Made by a program: the position numbers and the translations under genes. Of a stretch of 32,400 nt of DNA, positions 17,098 through 24,105 are shown in pieces (position 1 is the stretch's first letter; each line of letters begins with the position of its first letter). The notes below the pieces were generated by a model, which worked only from the letters and a program-made list of their open reading frames with translations, searched no databases and was not told the DNA's origin. The stretch is from Candidatus Intestinimonas pullistercoris (GTDB taxonomy: Bacteria > Bacillota > Clostridia > Oscillospirales > Oscillospiraceae), in assembly GCA_019119795.1 (NCBI GenBank), contig DWWJ01000110.1:1-32400 (forward strand), given 5' to 3'.

Positions 17098-17513
17098 CAC
17101 GGGTGGCGCCTCTTTTTCCGGCGGGCCAGGGCGCGGCGGCGGGGGACGGGCAGGGTCTCCTGGTAGAGCACCAGGTCCCGGTAGATGTCCCCCTCCCAGC
17201 GCTGCAGGAGCTGCCGCAGCCTAAAGCACTCCGATGCCAGACGGGACAGGTCATCCGTGTCCTTCATCGTCCAGGAGACCATGCCGGACTCGACCGGGCC
17301 GAACTCCCTCTCCAGCTCGTCCAGCTTCCCGTTGAGGACGTTGTAGACATCCACCTCCAGCACGGTCAGGCGGGCCATCAGCGTCAGCTGCCGGTCCCGC
17401 AGGCGCTTCATCAGCTCCCGGAAGTCGGGGTGCCAGGAGCCCATGATGGTCTCCGGGTCCTCCCCGTACCGCTGAAGGCGCACCAGATAACACTCTCTCG
17501 CCTGTCTCTTCAT
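17097..17513 (-). CDS. Hypothetical protein, 138 aa, charged/helical
   Basis: MKRQARECYLVRLQRYGEDPETIMGSWHPDFRELMKRL...; SD GGGGAGAGCC upstream of ATG; followed by the terminator at 16944-16972; family not recognised. Confidence 0.6.
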   Translation of the reverse strand: MKRQARECYLVRLQRYGEDPETIMGSWHPDFRELMKRLRDRQLTLMARLTVLEVDVYNVLNGKLDELEREFGPVESGMVSWTMKDTDDLSRLASECFRLRQLLQRWEGDIYRDLVLYQETLPVPRRRALARRKKRRHP

Positions 17514-17570
17514 GGCTCTCCCCTGCCTTGCTTTTTGTTTGCGTCAGGGGAATCCCCCGTTGAAAGAAAC

Positions 17571-17627
17571 AAAAAATACACATGCAGGTGCCAGCGGGAC
17601 CCTCCCCCGCTGATTTGCCCGCATGTG
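17571..17627 (-). terminator. Minus-strand terminator-like structure upstream of the 138-aa CDS
   Basis: Outer stem CACATGC (minus, 17621-17627) / GCATGTG (17579-17585), inner CAGCGGG/CCCGCTG, followed on the minus strand by TATTTTTT. Confidence 0.6.
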
Positions 17628-17669
17628 CCAAACGTGGCCTGCCGCCAGGTGGCCCTCCCATTTTTGCGC

Positions 17670-17698
17670 TTGCCTCGGTGGGGGAAAGCGTGTATAAT
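17670..17698 (+). promoter_or_regulatory. Plus-strand promoter of the structured locus
   Basis: TTGCCT (17670-17675), 17 bp, extended -10 GTG-TATAAT (17693-17698). Confidence 0.7.
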
Positions 17699-17841
17699 GA
17701 GAAGGCCGTGGCAGCAGGATTTCCTGTCTGTATGCGGTGGCCTTTGCACCTCTTACAGGGTTCCCAGGTGGTTCCAGCACCTGGGGCCTGCCACGGTATT
17801 CTTTGAATGCCTTCGTGAGGGGACTCCCCCACGCATCCCTT

Positions 17842-17870
17842 ATTATGCCACGTTTCTCCGGGGGCGTCAA
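17842..17870 (-). promoter_or_regulatory. Minus-strand promoter facing the 17670 promoter
   Basis: Minus strand TTGACG (17865-17870), 17 bp, extended -10 TGG-CATAAT (17842-17847). Confidence 0.6.
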
Positions 17871-17872
17871 GC

Positions 17873-17909
17873 AAAAAAGGAGTGGTTCACTCTGAACCGC
17901 TCCTTTTTT
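17873..17909. terminator. Bidirectional terminator
   Basis: AAAAAAGGAGTGGTTCA (17873-17889) / TGAACCGCTCCTTTTTT (17893-17909). Confidence 0.9.
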
Positions 17910-17940
17910 GTCGTTTTTTCGCGGGACTGCCCCGCTGTCC

Positions 17941-18507
17941 TCACTTCAGGGCCTTGGACAGGACCTTGAAGGCGGGGGTGCCGGAGACCTTCAGCAGGTC
18001 AAAGACGGCCCCCTCGGCGGTGAGGACCACCGCGCCCATCTCCCGCATGAGCGCCAGGCCGCTCTTGTAGTTGTGGGTAAAGCGGGAGCACACGGCGTCC
18101 TGGACCAGGAAGACCTGGTAGCCCTGCTCCAGCAGGCTCCGGGTGGTCTGGTAGACACAGACGTGGGTCTCGGTGCCGCAGACCACCACCGTCTTGCGGC
18201 CCAGGGCGGAGAGCTTGTCCAGCAGCTCGGGGCCCGCGGCATCGAAGGCCATCTTCTCAATGCGGGTCCAGCCCTCGGGCATGGCCTCCAGCAGCTCGGC
18301 GGAGGTGGCGCCCAGGCCCTTGGGGTACTGCTCGGTGACCAGCACCGGGAGCCCCAGCTCCTTCGCCGCCAGCAGCAGGAGCTTGGTGTTCTTGAGCACC
18401 TGGGGGGCGTGGTCCATGGCCACCATCAGCTTCTCCTGCTCGTCGATGACCAGGAGGACGGCGTCCTCGGCGTTGAGGTGGAAACGGGCGGTCTTGTTCT
18501 CTTCCAT
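17941..18507 (-). CDS. Isochorismatase-family cysteine hydrolase
   Basis: AVLLVIDEQEKLMVAMDHA; VVVCGTETHVCVYQTTRSLLEQGYQVFLVQDAVCSR. Confidence 0.92.
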   Translation of the reverse strand: MEENKTARFHLNAEDAVLLVIDEQEKLMVAMDHAPQVLKNTKLLLLAAKELGLPVLVTEQYPKGLGATSAELLEAMPEGWTRIEKMAFDAAGPELLDKLSALGRKTVVVCGTETHVCVYQTTRSLLEQGYQVFLVQDAVCSRFTHNYKSGLALMREMGAVVLTAEGAVFDLLKVSGTPAFKVLSKALK

Positions 18508-18553
18508 TCGGGATGACACTTCCTTTCTTGCTGGTCCCTCCCGGCGGGAGGGG

Positions 18554-19387
18554 TCAATAGGCGGGGACGGACCGGACGCCGGCGGGGGCCCCGGCGGGGA
18601 GGCCCCCCTTGAAGTCCCGGTCCAGCCAGGGGTCCAGGGCTCCGCCGCTCTCGGCGGCCCGGAAGAAGCGGGCCATCTGCTGGGCGGCGGGCTCCACCGT
18701 GGCGGCCAGCCGCTGGGTGAGATAGGCGTTGCTCTCGTCGAAGACCGCCCGGGGCTCCACCGTGAGGAAGATGCCCCGGAGGGCCCGGAGCTTGGGCAGG
18801 CGGCCGGCCAGGAAATTGGCCGGGCGGCTGAGCTGGTGGCCGGAGAGCCGGGCGAAGAGGGCGGTGGTCTTCCGCATGGAGCGGTAGCCCTCCTCCACCT
18901 GGGCGGCGGTGGACTCATAGGCCAGGGCGGCGGCGGCAAAGACCGCCTCCCCGGGCACCGGGGGCAGGTAGGACCGGCCCAGGGAGACCAGGCCGTCCCG
19001 CTCCATCAGCAGGCGGTCGAACTCGGCCTCCATGGCCAGGTGGGTGACGGGGCCCTGGGCGGCCTTCCGGTCGATCCAGCCGTGGCAGGCGCTGTCCAGG
19101 GCCAGGTGGCAGAGGAAGCCGGCGGCGTAGCCCCAGGCCATGGGGCGGTCCTCCGCCACCCCCCGCCGGAGCCGCTGAAAGACGGGCAGGGCGGACTGGG
19201 CGTGCATGGTCATGCCCTCCCGGCGGACCCGGTTGGGCTGGAAGGGCCGGTAGAAAAACAGGGGGTCAGGCCCCAGGCACCCCAGGTCGAAGGCGGGGCG
19301 CTCCTCCTCCAGGCGGAGGCGCAGGGCGTCGTCCAAGCGGGAGAGCACCCGGGCGCCAAAGGTGAGATGGGCATAGTAATTGGGCAT
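18554..19387 (-). CDS. Zinc-dependent phospholipase C family protein
   Basis: MPNYYAHLTFGARVL; CLGPDPLFFYRPF; AGFLCHLALDSACHGWID. Confidence 0.88.
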   Translation of the reverse strand: MPNYYAHLTFGARVLSRLDDALRLRLEEERPAFDLGCLGPDPLFFYRPFQPNRVRREGMTMHAQSALPVFQRLRRGVAEDRPMAWGYAAGFLCHLALDSACHGWIDRKAAQGPVTHLAMEAEFDRLLMERDGLVSLGRSYLPPVPGEAVFAAAALAYESTAAQVEEGYRSMRKTTALFARLSGHQLSRPANFLAGRLPKLRALRGIFLTVEPRAVFDESNAYLTQRLAATVEPAAQQMARFFRAAESGGALDPWLDRDFKGGLPAGAPAGVRSVPAY

Positions 19388-19495
19388 GGGAACTCCTTCT
19401 TTGATGGCAAGTGTATCTGTTTTATTTTATCATGTCCCGGCGGGAAAGGAAAGGCCAAAAATGCGGAAAATCCCCGGCCGCCCCCCACAGATGGA

Positions 19496-19530
19496 AAAAC
19501 GGCTGCCCGGCAGGCGGGCAGCCGTTTTTG
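19496..19530. terminator. Terminator after the zinc-ribbon/DUF4234 gene (minus strand; also U-rich on plus)
   Basis: AAAAACGGCTGCCCG / CGGGCAGCCGTTTTT. Confidence 0.85.
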
Positions 19531-19540
19531 CGTCTCAGGC

Positions 19541-20764
19541 TCAGTGGCCGCGGCGGTTGTAGGCGTCGCAGATGGCGTTGGTGTTCTTGATGAGGAAGTG
19601 CATCGCCACATAGGGGCCGATGCCGCACAGCAGCAGGCCGATGAGGTACCACAGCAGGATGGTGGTGCCGTTCTCCTGGAAGCTCAGGCCGTACCGGGGG
19701 GCGTTGGCCGCCAGGCGGTTGGCCAGGCAGTAGTACCAGTAGAGGGCGTAGAACCCGCAGGTGATGAAGCTCAGGAGGATGAAGGGCAGCAGGCCGGGGG
19801 TCTTCTGCCCGTCGCCCTCGCAGGCGATGTTCACATCCCGGGCCATGCTGTAGAGGAAATAGTAGCCGTAGATGCCGCAGGTGACGATGCTCAGGAGGAT
19901 GTAGGCCACCAGGCTCCGGTCGGTCTTCAGAGGGCCGGCCTGATAGGTGTAGGAGCCGCCGCCGGAGGCGGGGGCGTCCTGATAGCCGTAAGAGTAGCTC
20001 TGGCGCTCCTGCCCGCCGCTCTGGGCGCCGGAGGGGCCGGGCTGGTAGTAGCTGGAGGGGCCGGCGTCCTGCCGGGGGGCATCCTGCCGGGGGCCGGGCG
20101 CGGGGGTGTCATTGGACAGCAGCATGGAGAGGCCCTCCAGGACGCTGATCTTGATCTCGTCCCCAGTCTTGCCCAGGAAGGGGGCCTCCCCCATCAGGTA
20201 GAGGATCAGGAAGACCACGCCCGCCACCACGGCGTACCACAGGAAGGAGAAGCTGAAGTGGAAGTAGCCGTAGACCAGGTTGATGAGGGTGAGCAAAATG
20301 TTCAGCACCAGCCGGACGGCCGCGCCCGCGCAGAGGCAGGCCACCAGGGCGTCGTTGGTCTCCGGCCTCCGCTTGAGGATGAGCACCACCAGCACCAGGG
20401 CCATCCACACGGCGGCCACGCCGCCCAAGAGGGCCAAGAGCACATGGAGGAAGGTCCAGAAGGAGAAGTAGCCCAGCATACGGATGGCATTGCCCAGGAA
20501 GCCCAGGGCGCTGAGGGCAAAGAGGGCGGCGCAGATGCCAGAAAAGATCTTGAGCACCACGTCCAAGGTGTGGGCGTTGGAGCTCCCGCCGGAGGGAGGC
20601 GGATAGGACCCCGCAGGGGGCGGCGGAGGCGGAGGCGGCGGGGGTGTGGCCCCGGAAGAGGGCGGCGGGGGCGGCGCCGAAGCGGACCCCTCCGCCGGCG
20701 CGCCGCAGTTGGCGCAGAACTTCTGTCCGTCTTGAAGCTCCTTGCCGCATTTGCTGCAATACAT
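19541..20764 (-). CDS. Zinc-ribbon and DUF4234 domain-containing membrane protein with polyproline linker
   Basis: MYCSKCGKELQDGQKFCANCGAPAEG zinc ribbon; P-rich linker; LLSIVTCGIYGYYFLYSMARDVN...LLSFITCGFYALYWYYCLANRL repeats typical of DUF4234. Confidence 0.88.
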   Translation of the reverse strand: MYCSKCGKELQDGQKFCANCGAPAEGSASAPPPPPSSGATPPPPPPPPPPAGSYPPPSGGSSNAHTLDVVLKIFSGICAALFALSALGFLGNAIRMLGYFSFWTFLHVLLALLGGVAAVWMALVLVVLILKRRPETNDALVACLCAGAAVRLVLNILLTLINLVYGYFHFSFSFLWYAVVAGVVFLILYLMGEAPFLGKTGDEIKISVLEGLSMLLSNDTPAPGPRQDAPRQDAGPSSYYQPGPSGAQSGGQERQSYSYGYQDAPASGGGSYTYQAGPLKTDRSLVAYILLSIVTCGIYGYYFLYSMARDVNIACEGDGQKTPGLLPFILLSFITCGFYALYWYYCLANRLAANAPRYGLSFQENGTTILLWYLIGLLLCGIGPYVAMHFLIKNTNAICDAYNRRGH

Positions 20765-20890
20765 GGTCAGGAATCTCCCTTCTCTCAACAGGCTCCCCGT
20801 CCGCCTGGGACAGGCTCCTCCCTGGGGAGGGGACGGACGGGGGACGGCAGCCCCAGGGGACCGGGGGTCCGCCAGGGCATCCTTGTTCCT

Positions 20891-20919
20891 ATTTTATCAC
20901 GAAACCCGAAGCATCTCAA
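20891..20919 (-). promoter_or_regulatory. Promoter for the zinc-ribbon/DUF4234 gene
   Basis: Minus strand TTGAGA (20914-20919), 17 bp, TAAAAT (20891-20896). Confidence 0.6.
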
Positions 20920-20983
20920 CAGAAGAAATTTCATTTTTGTCCTGTTTTTGTGTAAAATCCGCCCCGTTTGGACCACTTTTTAC

Positions 20984-21023
20984 AAAAACACGCGGAAGGG
21001 GCTTCCCTCTTTCGCGTGTTTTT
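20984..21023. terminator. Terminator of the aro operon (minus; U-rich on both strands)
   Basis: AAAAACACGCGGAAG / CTTTCGCGTGTTTTT-type stem immediately after the aroE stop. Confidence 0.85.
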
Positions 21024-21028
21024 CCGTC

Positions 21029-21892
21029 TCAGGGCTCCGCCAGTAGGGGGGCCACCTTCTCCGCCATGGCGGCGGCGTCGATGGCCGTCCCGGTGAACCG
21101 CTCCAGGGCGTAGACCGCCTGGTAGAGGAGCATCCCCAGTCCGTTGCGGGCGGTATGGCCCCCCGCCCGGGCCCGGGCCAGGAGGGCGGTCTCGGCGGGG
21201 TGGTAGATGACGTCGAAGACAGCGGCCTCCGGGGGCAGGGCGTCCAGGAAGCCCAGGTCTCCAAACTGCCCCCCGCCCCCGGCCATGCCCAGGGAGGTGC
21301 TGTTCACCAGCAGGTCGGCCTCCCGGCACAGCCGCCGGAGGGTGTCCGGGTCGAAGCCCGCCGGGACCAGCCGCCCCGCCGGGTCCTGGGCGCAGAGGGC
21401 TTCGGCCTTCTCCGCCGTGCGGTTGCAGACCCAGACCCGCCCGGCCCCCTGCTGGGAGAGCTTCAGGGCCACGGCCTTGGCCGCCCCGCCGGCCCCCAGG
21501 AGGACCACCTGCTTCCCCTCCGGCCGGACCCCGGCGTCGGCCAGGGCCCGGAGGAAGCCCAGGCCGTCGGTGTTGTACCCGATGGCCCGGCCCTCCCGGA
21601 GGCAGACGGTGTTCACCGCCCCGTAGAGCCGGGCGTCGGGGTCTAAGTCGTCCATCAGGGGGACAAGGGCCTCCTTGTGGGGCATGGTGGCGTTGAACCC
21701 GGCATATCCGGCCTGCTTGGCGGCGGTGAGCCAGGCCGCCGTCTCCCCGGCGGGGACCGGCTGGCAGAGGTAGACGTAGTCCAGCCCCAGGGCGGCGAGC
21801 ATGGTGTTGTGGATGAGAGGGGACTTGGAGTGGAGCACCGGGTCCCCGATGACGCAGAGCTTCCGGGTGGTGTTTTTCAGCTCGACCAGCAT
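21029..21892 (-). CDS. aroE: Shikimate dehydrogenase
   Basis: KLCVIGDPVLHSKSPLIHNTML; GFNATMPHKEALVPLMD; NTDGLGFLRAL; VVLLGAGGAAKAVALKL. Confidence 0.96.
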   Translation of the reverse strand: MLVELKNTTRKLCVIGDPVLHSKSPLIHNTMLAALGLDYVYLCQPVPAGETAAWLTAAKQAGYAGFNATMPHKEALVPLMDDLDPDARLYGAVNTVCLREGRAIGYNTDGLGFLRALADAGVRPEGKQVVLLGAGGAAKAVALKLSQQGAGRVWVCNRTAEKAEALCAQDPAGRLVPAGFDPDTLRRLCREADLLVNSTSLGMAGGGGQFGDLGFLDALPPEAAVFDVIYHPAETALLARARAGGHTARNGLGMLLYQAVYALERFTGTAIDAAAMAEKVAPLLAEP

Positions 21893-21937
21893 AGCAGCTT
21901 CTCCTTCCGTGAAGAGGGGCCCCTTCCGCCGGGCCTG

Positions 21938-22423
21938 TTAAGTCCCCTGCGGCGTCCCAGAGGGGCGGGAGGGGTCAAAGCTCTCTTTGCCTACTTTCTC
22001 TCTCGAGAGAAAGTAGGACATAGCGGCCTCGTAGCCGTAGAGGCCCAGGCCGCAGATCTGGCCCACGCAGGCGGGGGCGGTGACGCTCCTGTGGCGGAAC
22101 TCCTCCCGCTGGTGGATGTTGGAGATGTGGACCTCCACGCAGGGCACCGAGACGGCCTTGAGGGCGTCCAGAATGGCGATGGAGTAGTGGGTGTAGGCCC
22201 CGGGGTTCATGACAATGGCGTCATAGACCCCCTGGGCGGCCTGGATGGCATCCACAATGGCCCCCTCGTGGTTGGACTGGAAGCACTCGGCCGAGGAGCC
22301 GTGGGCGGCGGCGAAGGCCTGGAGCCGCTCACACAGGCTCTGGTAGTTCTCCTGGCCGTAGATGCCGGGCTCCCGCTGGCCCAGCAGGTTCAGGTTGGGT
22401 CCGTTGATGATGAGGAATTTCAT
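21938..22423 (-). CDS. aroQ: Type II 3-dehydroquinate dehydratase with repeat-derived C-terminal tail
   Basis: MKFLIINGPNLNLLGQREPGIYG; QSNHEGAIVDAIQ; NPGAYTHYSIAILDAL; EVHISNIHQREEFRHRSVTAPACVGQICGLGLYGYEAAM. Confidence 0.96.
   Translation of the reverse strand: MKFLIINGPNLNLLGQREPGIYGQENYQSLCERLQAFAAAHGSSAECFQSNHEGAIVDAIQAAQGVYDAIVMNPGAYTHYSIAILDALKAVSVPCVEVHISNIHQREEFRHRSVTAPACVGQICGLGLYGYEAAMSYFLSREKVGKESFDPSRPSGTPQGT
21990..22017. repeat. 13-bp perfect inverted repeat inside the 3' end of aroQ
   Basis: CCTACTTTCTCTC (21990-22002) TC GAGAGAAAGTAGG (22005-22017). Confidence 0.9.
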
Positions 22424-22926
22424 GGGGCGACCTCCTCGCAAAAAATGGTGGCGGCCAGGGCCGCGGCGGCCTCCGGGGTGAGCTCCGCGATGAAGTAGTC
22501 GGCCCAGCGGCGGTAGATGGGCTCCCGCTGGCGGTAGCGCTCCACAAAGGCCTCCCGCCCCCCCTGGCCCAGGGGCCGGCCGGCCATGGAGACCGTGTCG
22601 TAGGTCTCCCCCGGGTCCCGGCGGAGCCAGAAGACCAGGCCGCTCTCCTTCAGGGGGGCCATGGCCTCCGGCTGGGTGGGGAGGCCCCCGCCGCAGGCGA
22701 TGACCAGCCCCCGCCGCCGGGAGAGCTCCTCCGCCGCCCGGCGCTCCCTGGCCCGGAAGCCGGCCTCTCCCTCGGCGGCGAAGAGCTCCGGGATGCTCCG
22801 GCCGGCCTGGGCCTCGATGTAGGCGTCGGTGTCCACCAGCTCCCGGCCCAGCCGCCGGGCTAGGAGCCCCCCCACGGTGGTCTTGCCGCAGCCCATCATG
22901 CCGATGAGCACCAGATTCCGCTCCAT
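22420..22926 (-). CDS. aroK: Shikimate kinase
   Basis: NLVLIGMMGCGKTTVGGLLARRLGRELVDTDAYIE; GGGLPTQPEAM. Confidence 0.95.
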   Translation of the reverse strand: MERNLVLIGMMGCGKTTVGGLLARRLGRELVDTDAYIEAQAGRSIPELFAAEGEAGFRARERRAAEELSRRRGLVIACGGGLPTQPEAMAPLKESGLVFWLRRDPGETYDTVSMAGRPLGQGGREAFVERYRQREPIYRRWADYFIAELTPEAAAALAATIFCEEVAP

Positions 22927-22928
22927 GC

Positions 22929-24083
22929 TCAGCCCTCCCCGCTGGAGCGGTAGTTACCCAGGACCCGGAGCTGCTCGGCGGTCTGGAAGAGCTCCAGCAG
23001 GGCCCCGTCCATGCCGGGGGCGGTGAGGTCCCCGGAGAAGTCGGCGAAGAAGCGGTACTCCCAGCTCCGGCCGGGAATGGGCCGGGACTCCAGCTTCAGG
23101 AGGTTCAGGCCGTTCACCGCGAAGACGGTCAGGAGCTCGTGGAGGGAGCCCGCCCGGTGGGGCAGACGGAAGAGGACGCTGACCTTGTCGCTGCCCTCCC
23201 GGCGCTCCATCACCGGGGAGACCACCACGAAGCGGGTGTAGTTGCTGTCGGAGTCGCTGATGTGGTGGGCCAGGATCTCCAGGCCGTAGAGCCGGGCGGC
23301 CCTGGGGGAGCAGATGGCGGCCTGGCCGGGCTCCTTGGACCGGGCCACAAAGAGGGCGCTCTCGGCGGTGTTGAGCCGGGGGATGCAGGTCCAGCCCCAC
23401 CCCTTGAGGTAGCCGGCGCACTGGAGGAGCCCCTGCTCGTGGGAGTAGACGGTGGCGACCTCCTCCAGCCGGGTCCCGGCGGGGGCGGCCAGGCAGTGGT
23501 CCACCTTCACCGTCTGCTCCCCCACGATATAGTGGCCGTACTGGGCCAGCAGGTCATAGACCTGGCTAATGGAGCCGGTGGAGCTGTTCTCGATGGGCAC
23601 CACGCCGTAGTCAGCCTCCCCCCGCCGCAGGGTCTGGAAGACCTCCTCCCAGGTCTCCACATGGGACCTGGGGATGTCCTCCCCGAAGAAGCGGGCGGCC
23701 GCCTCGTCGGCGTAGGCCCCCGGCTCCCCCTGGTAGAGGACCCGTGGCCGCTCCAGAGGGGGCCGGGCCTCGTCCAGGGCCGCCAGGACCTGGGCGCACT
23801 CCCCCTGCCCCGTCTCATTCCCCAGCCGGCGCTGCTGGCGGCGGCTGATGCCCATGATGCCCTCGTAGAGGGCGGTGACGTCATCCCGGAGGGCCGGGTC
23901 GGATACCTGGGCCGTCTTTTTGGCCAGGACCTCCCGCTCCCGGGCGGGGTCCAGCACCGGGATGCCGTGGGCCTGCTTGTACTCCCCCACCCGCCGGGTC
24001 ACATCCATGCGGCGGAGAAAGAGCTCCGTGAGCTGGGCGTCGATGGCGTCGATCTCCCCCCGGAGTTCGTTGAGCTCGCTCAT
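22929..24083 (-). CDS. pheA: Bifunctional chorismate mutase/prephenate dehydratase
   Basis: N-terminal LRGEIDAIDAQLTELFLRRMDVTRRVGEYK; VLYQGEPGAYADEAAARFFG; YGVVPIENSSTGSISQVYDLL; ACT-like LPHRAGSLHELLTVFAVNGLNLLKLESRPI. Confidence 0.95.
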   Translation of the reverse strand: MSELNELRGEIDAIDAQLTELFLRRMDVTRRVGEYKQAHGIPVLDPAREREVLAKKTAQVSDPALRDDVTALYEGIMGISRRQQRRLGNETGQGECAQVLAALDEARPPLERPRVLYQGEPGAYADEAAARFFGEDIPRSHVETWEEVFQTLRRGEADYGVVPIENSSTGSISQVYDLLAQYGHYIVGEQTVKVDHCLAAPAGTRLEEVATVYSHEQGLLQCAGYLKGWGWTCIPRLNTAESALFVARSKEPGQAAICSPRAARLYGLEILAHHISDSDSNYTRFVVVSPVMERREGSDKVSVLFRLPHRAGSLHELLTVFAVNGLNLLKLESRPIPGRSWEYRFFADFSGDLTAPGMDGALLELFQTAEQLRVLGNYRSSGEG

Positions 24084-24105
24084 AGGGCGTTCACCTCACA
24101 ACAAT

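Larger units (their letters stand above)
17705..17909 (+). ncRNA. Candidate ~205-nt structured RNA of unknown class
   Basis: Promoter to terminator unit; closing helix GAAGGCCGTGGCAG ... CTGCCACGG...GCCTTC enclosing CCTGT...GGTGGCCTTTGCACC...ACAGG and CCCAGGTGGTTCCAGCACCTGGG hairpins. Confidence 0.5.

Noticed and set aside
17705-17815. T-box or SRP RNA interpretation of the structured locus (CAGGTGGTTCC resembles GGGTGGNACC)
   Set aside because: The motif sits inside a perfect hairpin, lacks the T-box CCGCG context, and no SRP GGAA-GNAR tetraloop region is visible; left as unknown or possible 6S.
17544-17874. Several short ORFs on both strands (e.g. 17544-17870 -, 17582-17806 +, 17251-17874 -)
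   Set aside because: They overlap the structured RNA locus with back-to-back terminators and promoters; no SD-supported starts.
18173-21046. 957-aa plus-strand ORF and other long ORFs opposite the aro operon and opp genes (e.g. 4890-6449, 22929-24155 region, 25597-26952)
   Set aside because: Antisense to well-supported CDSs; biased GC-rich compositions and no family motifs.
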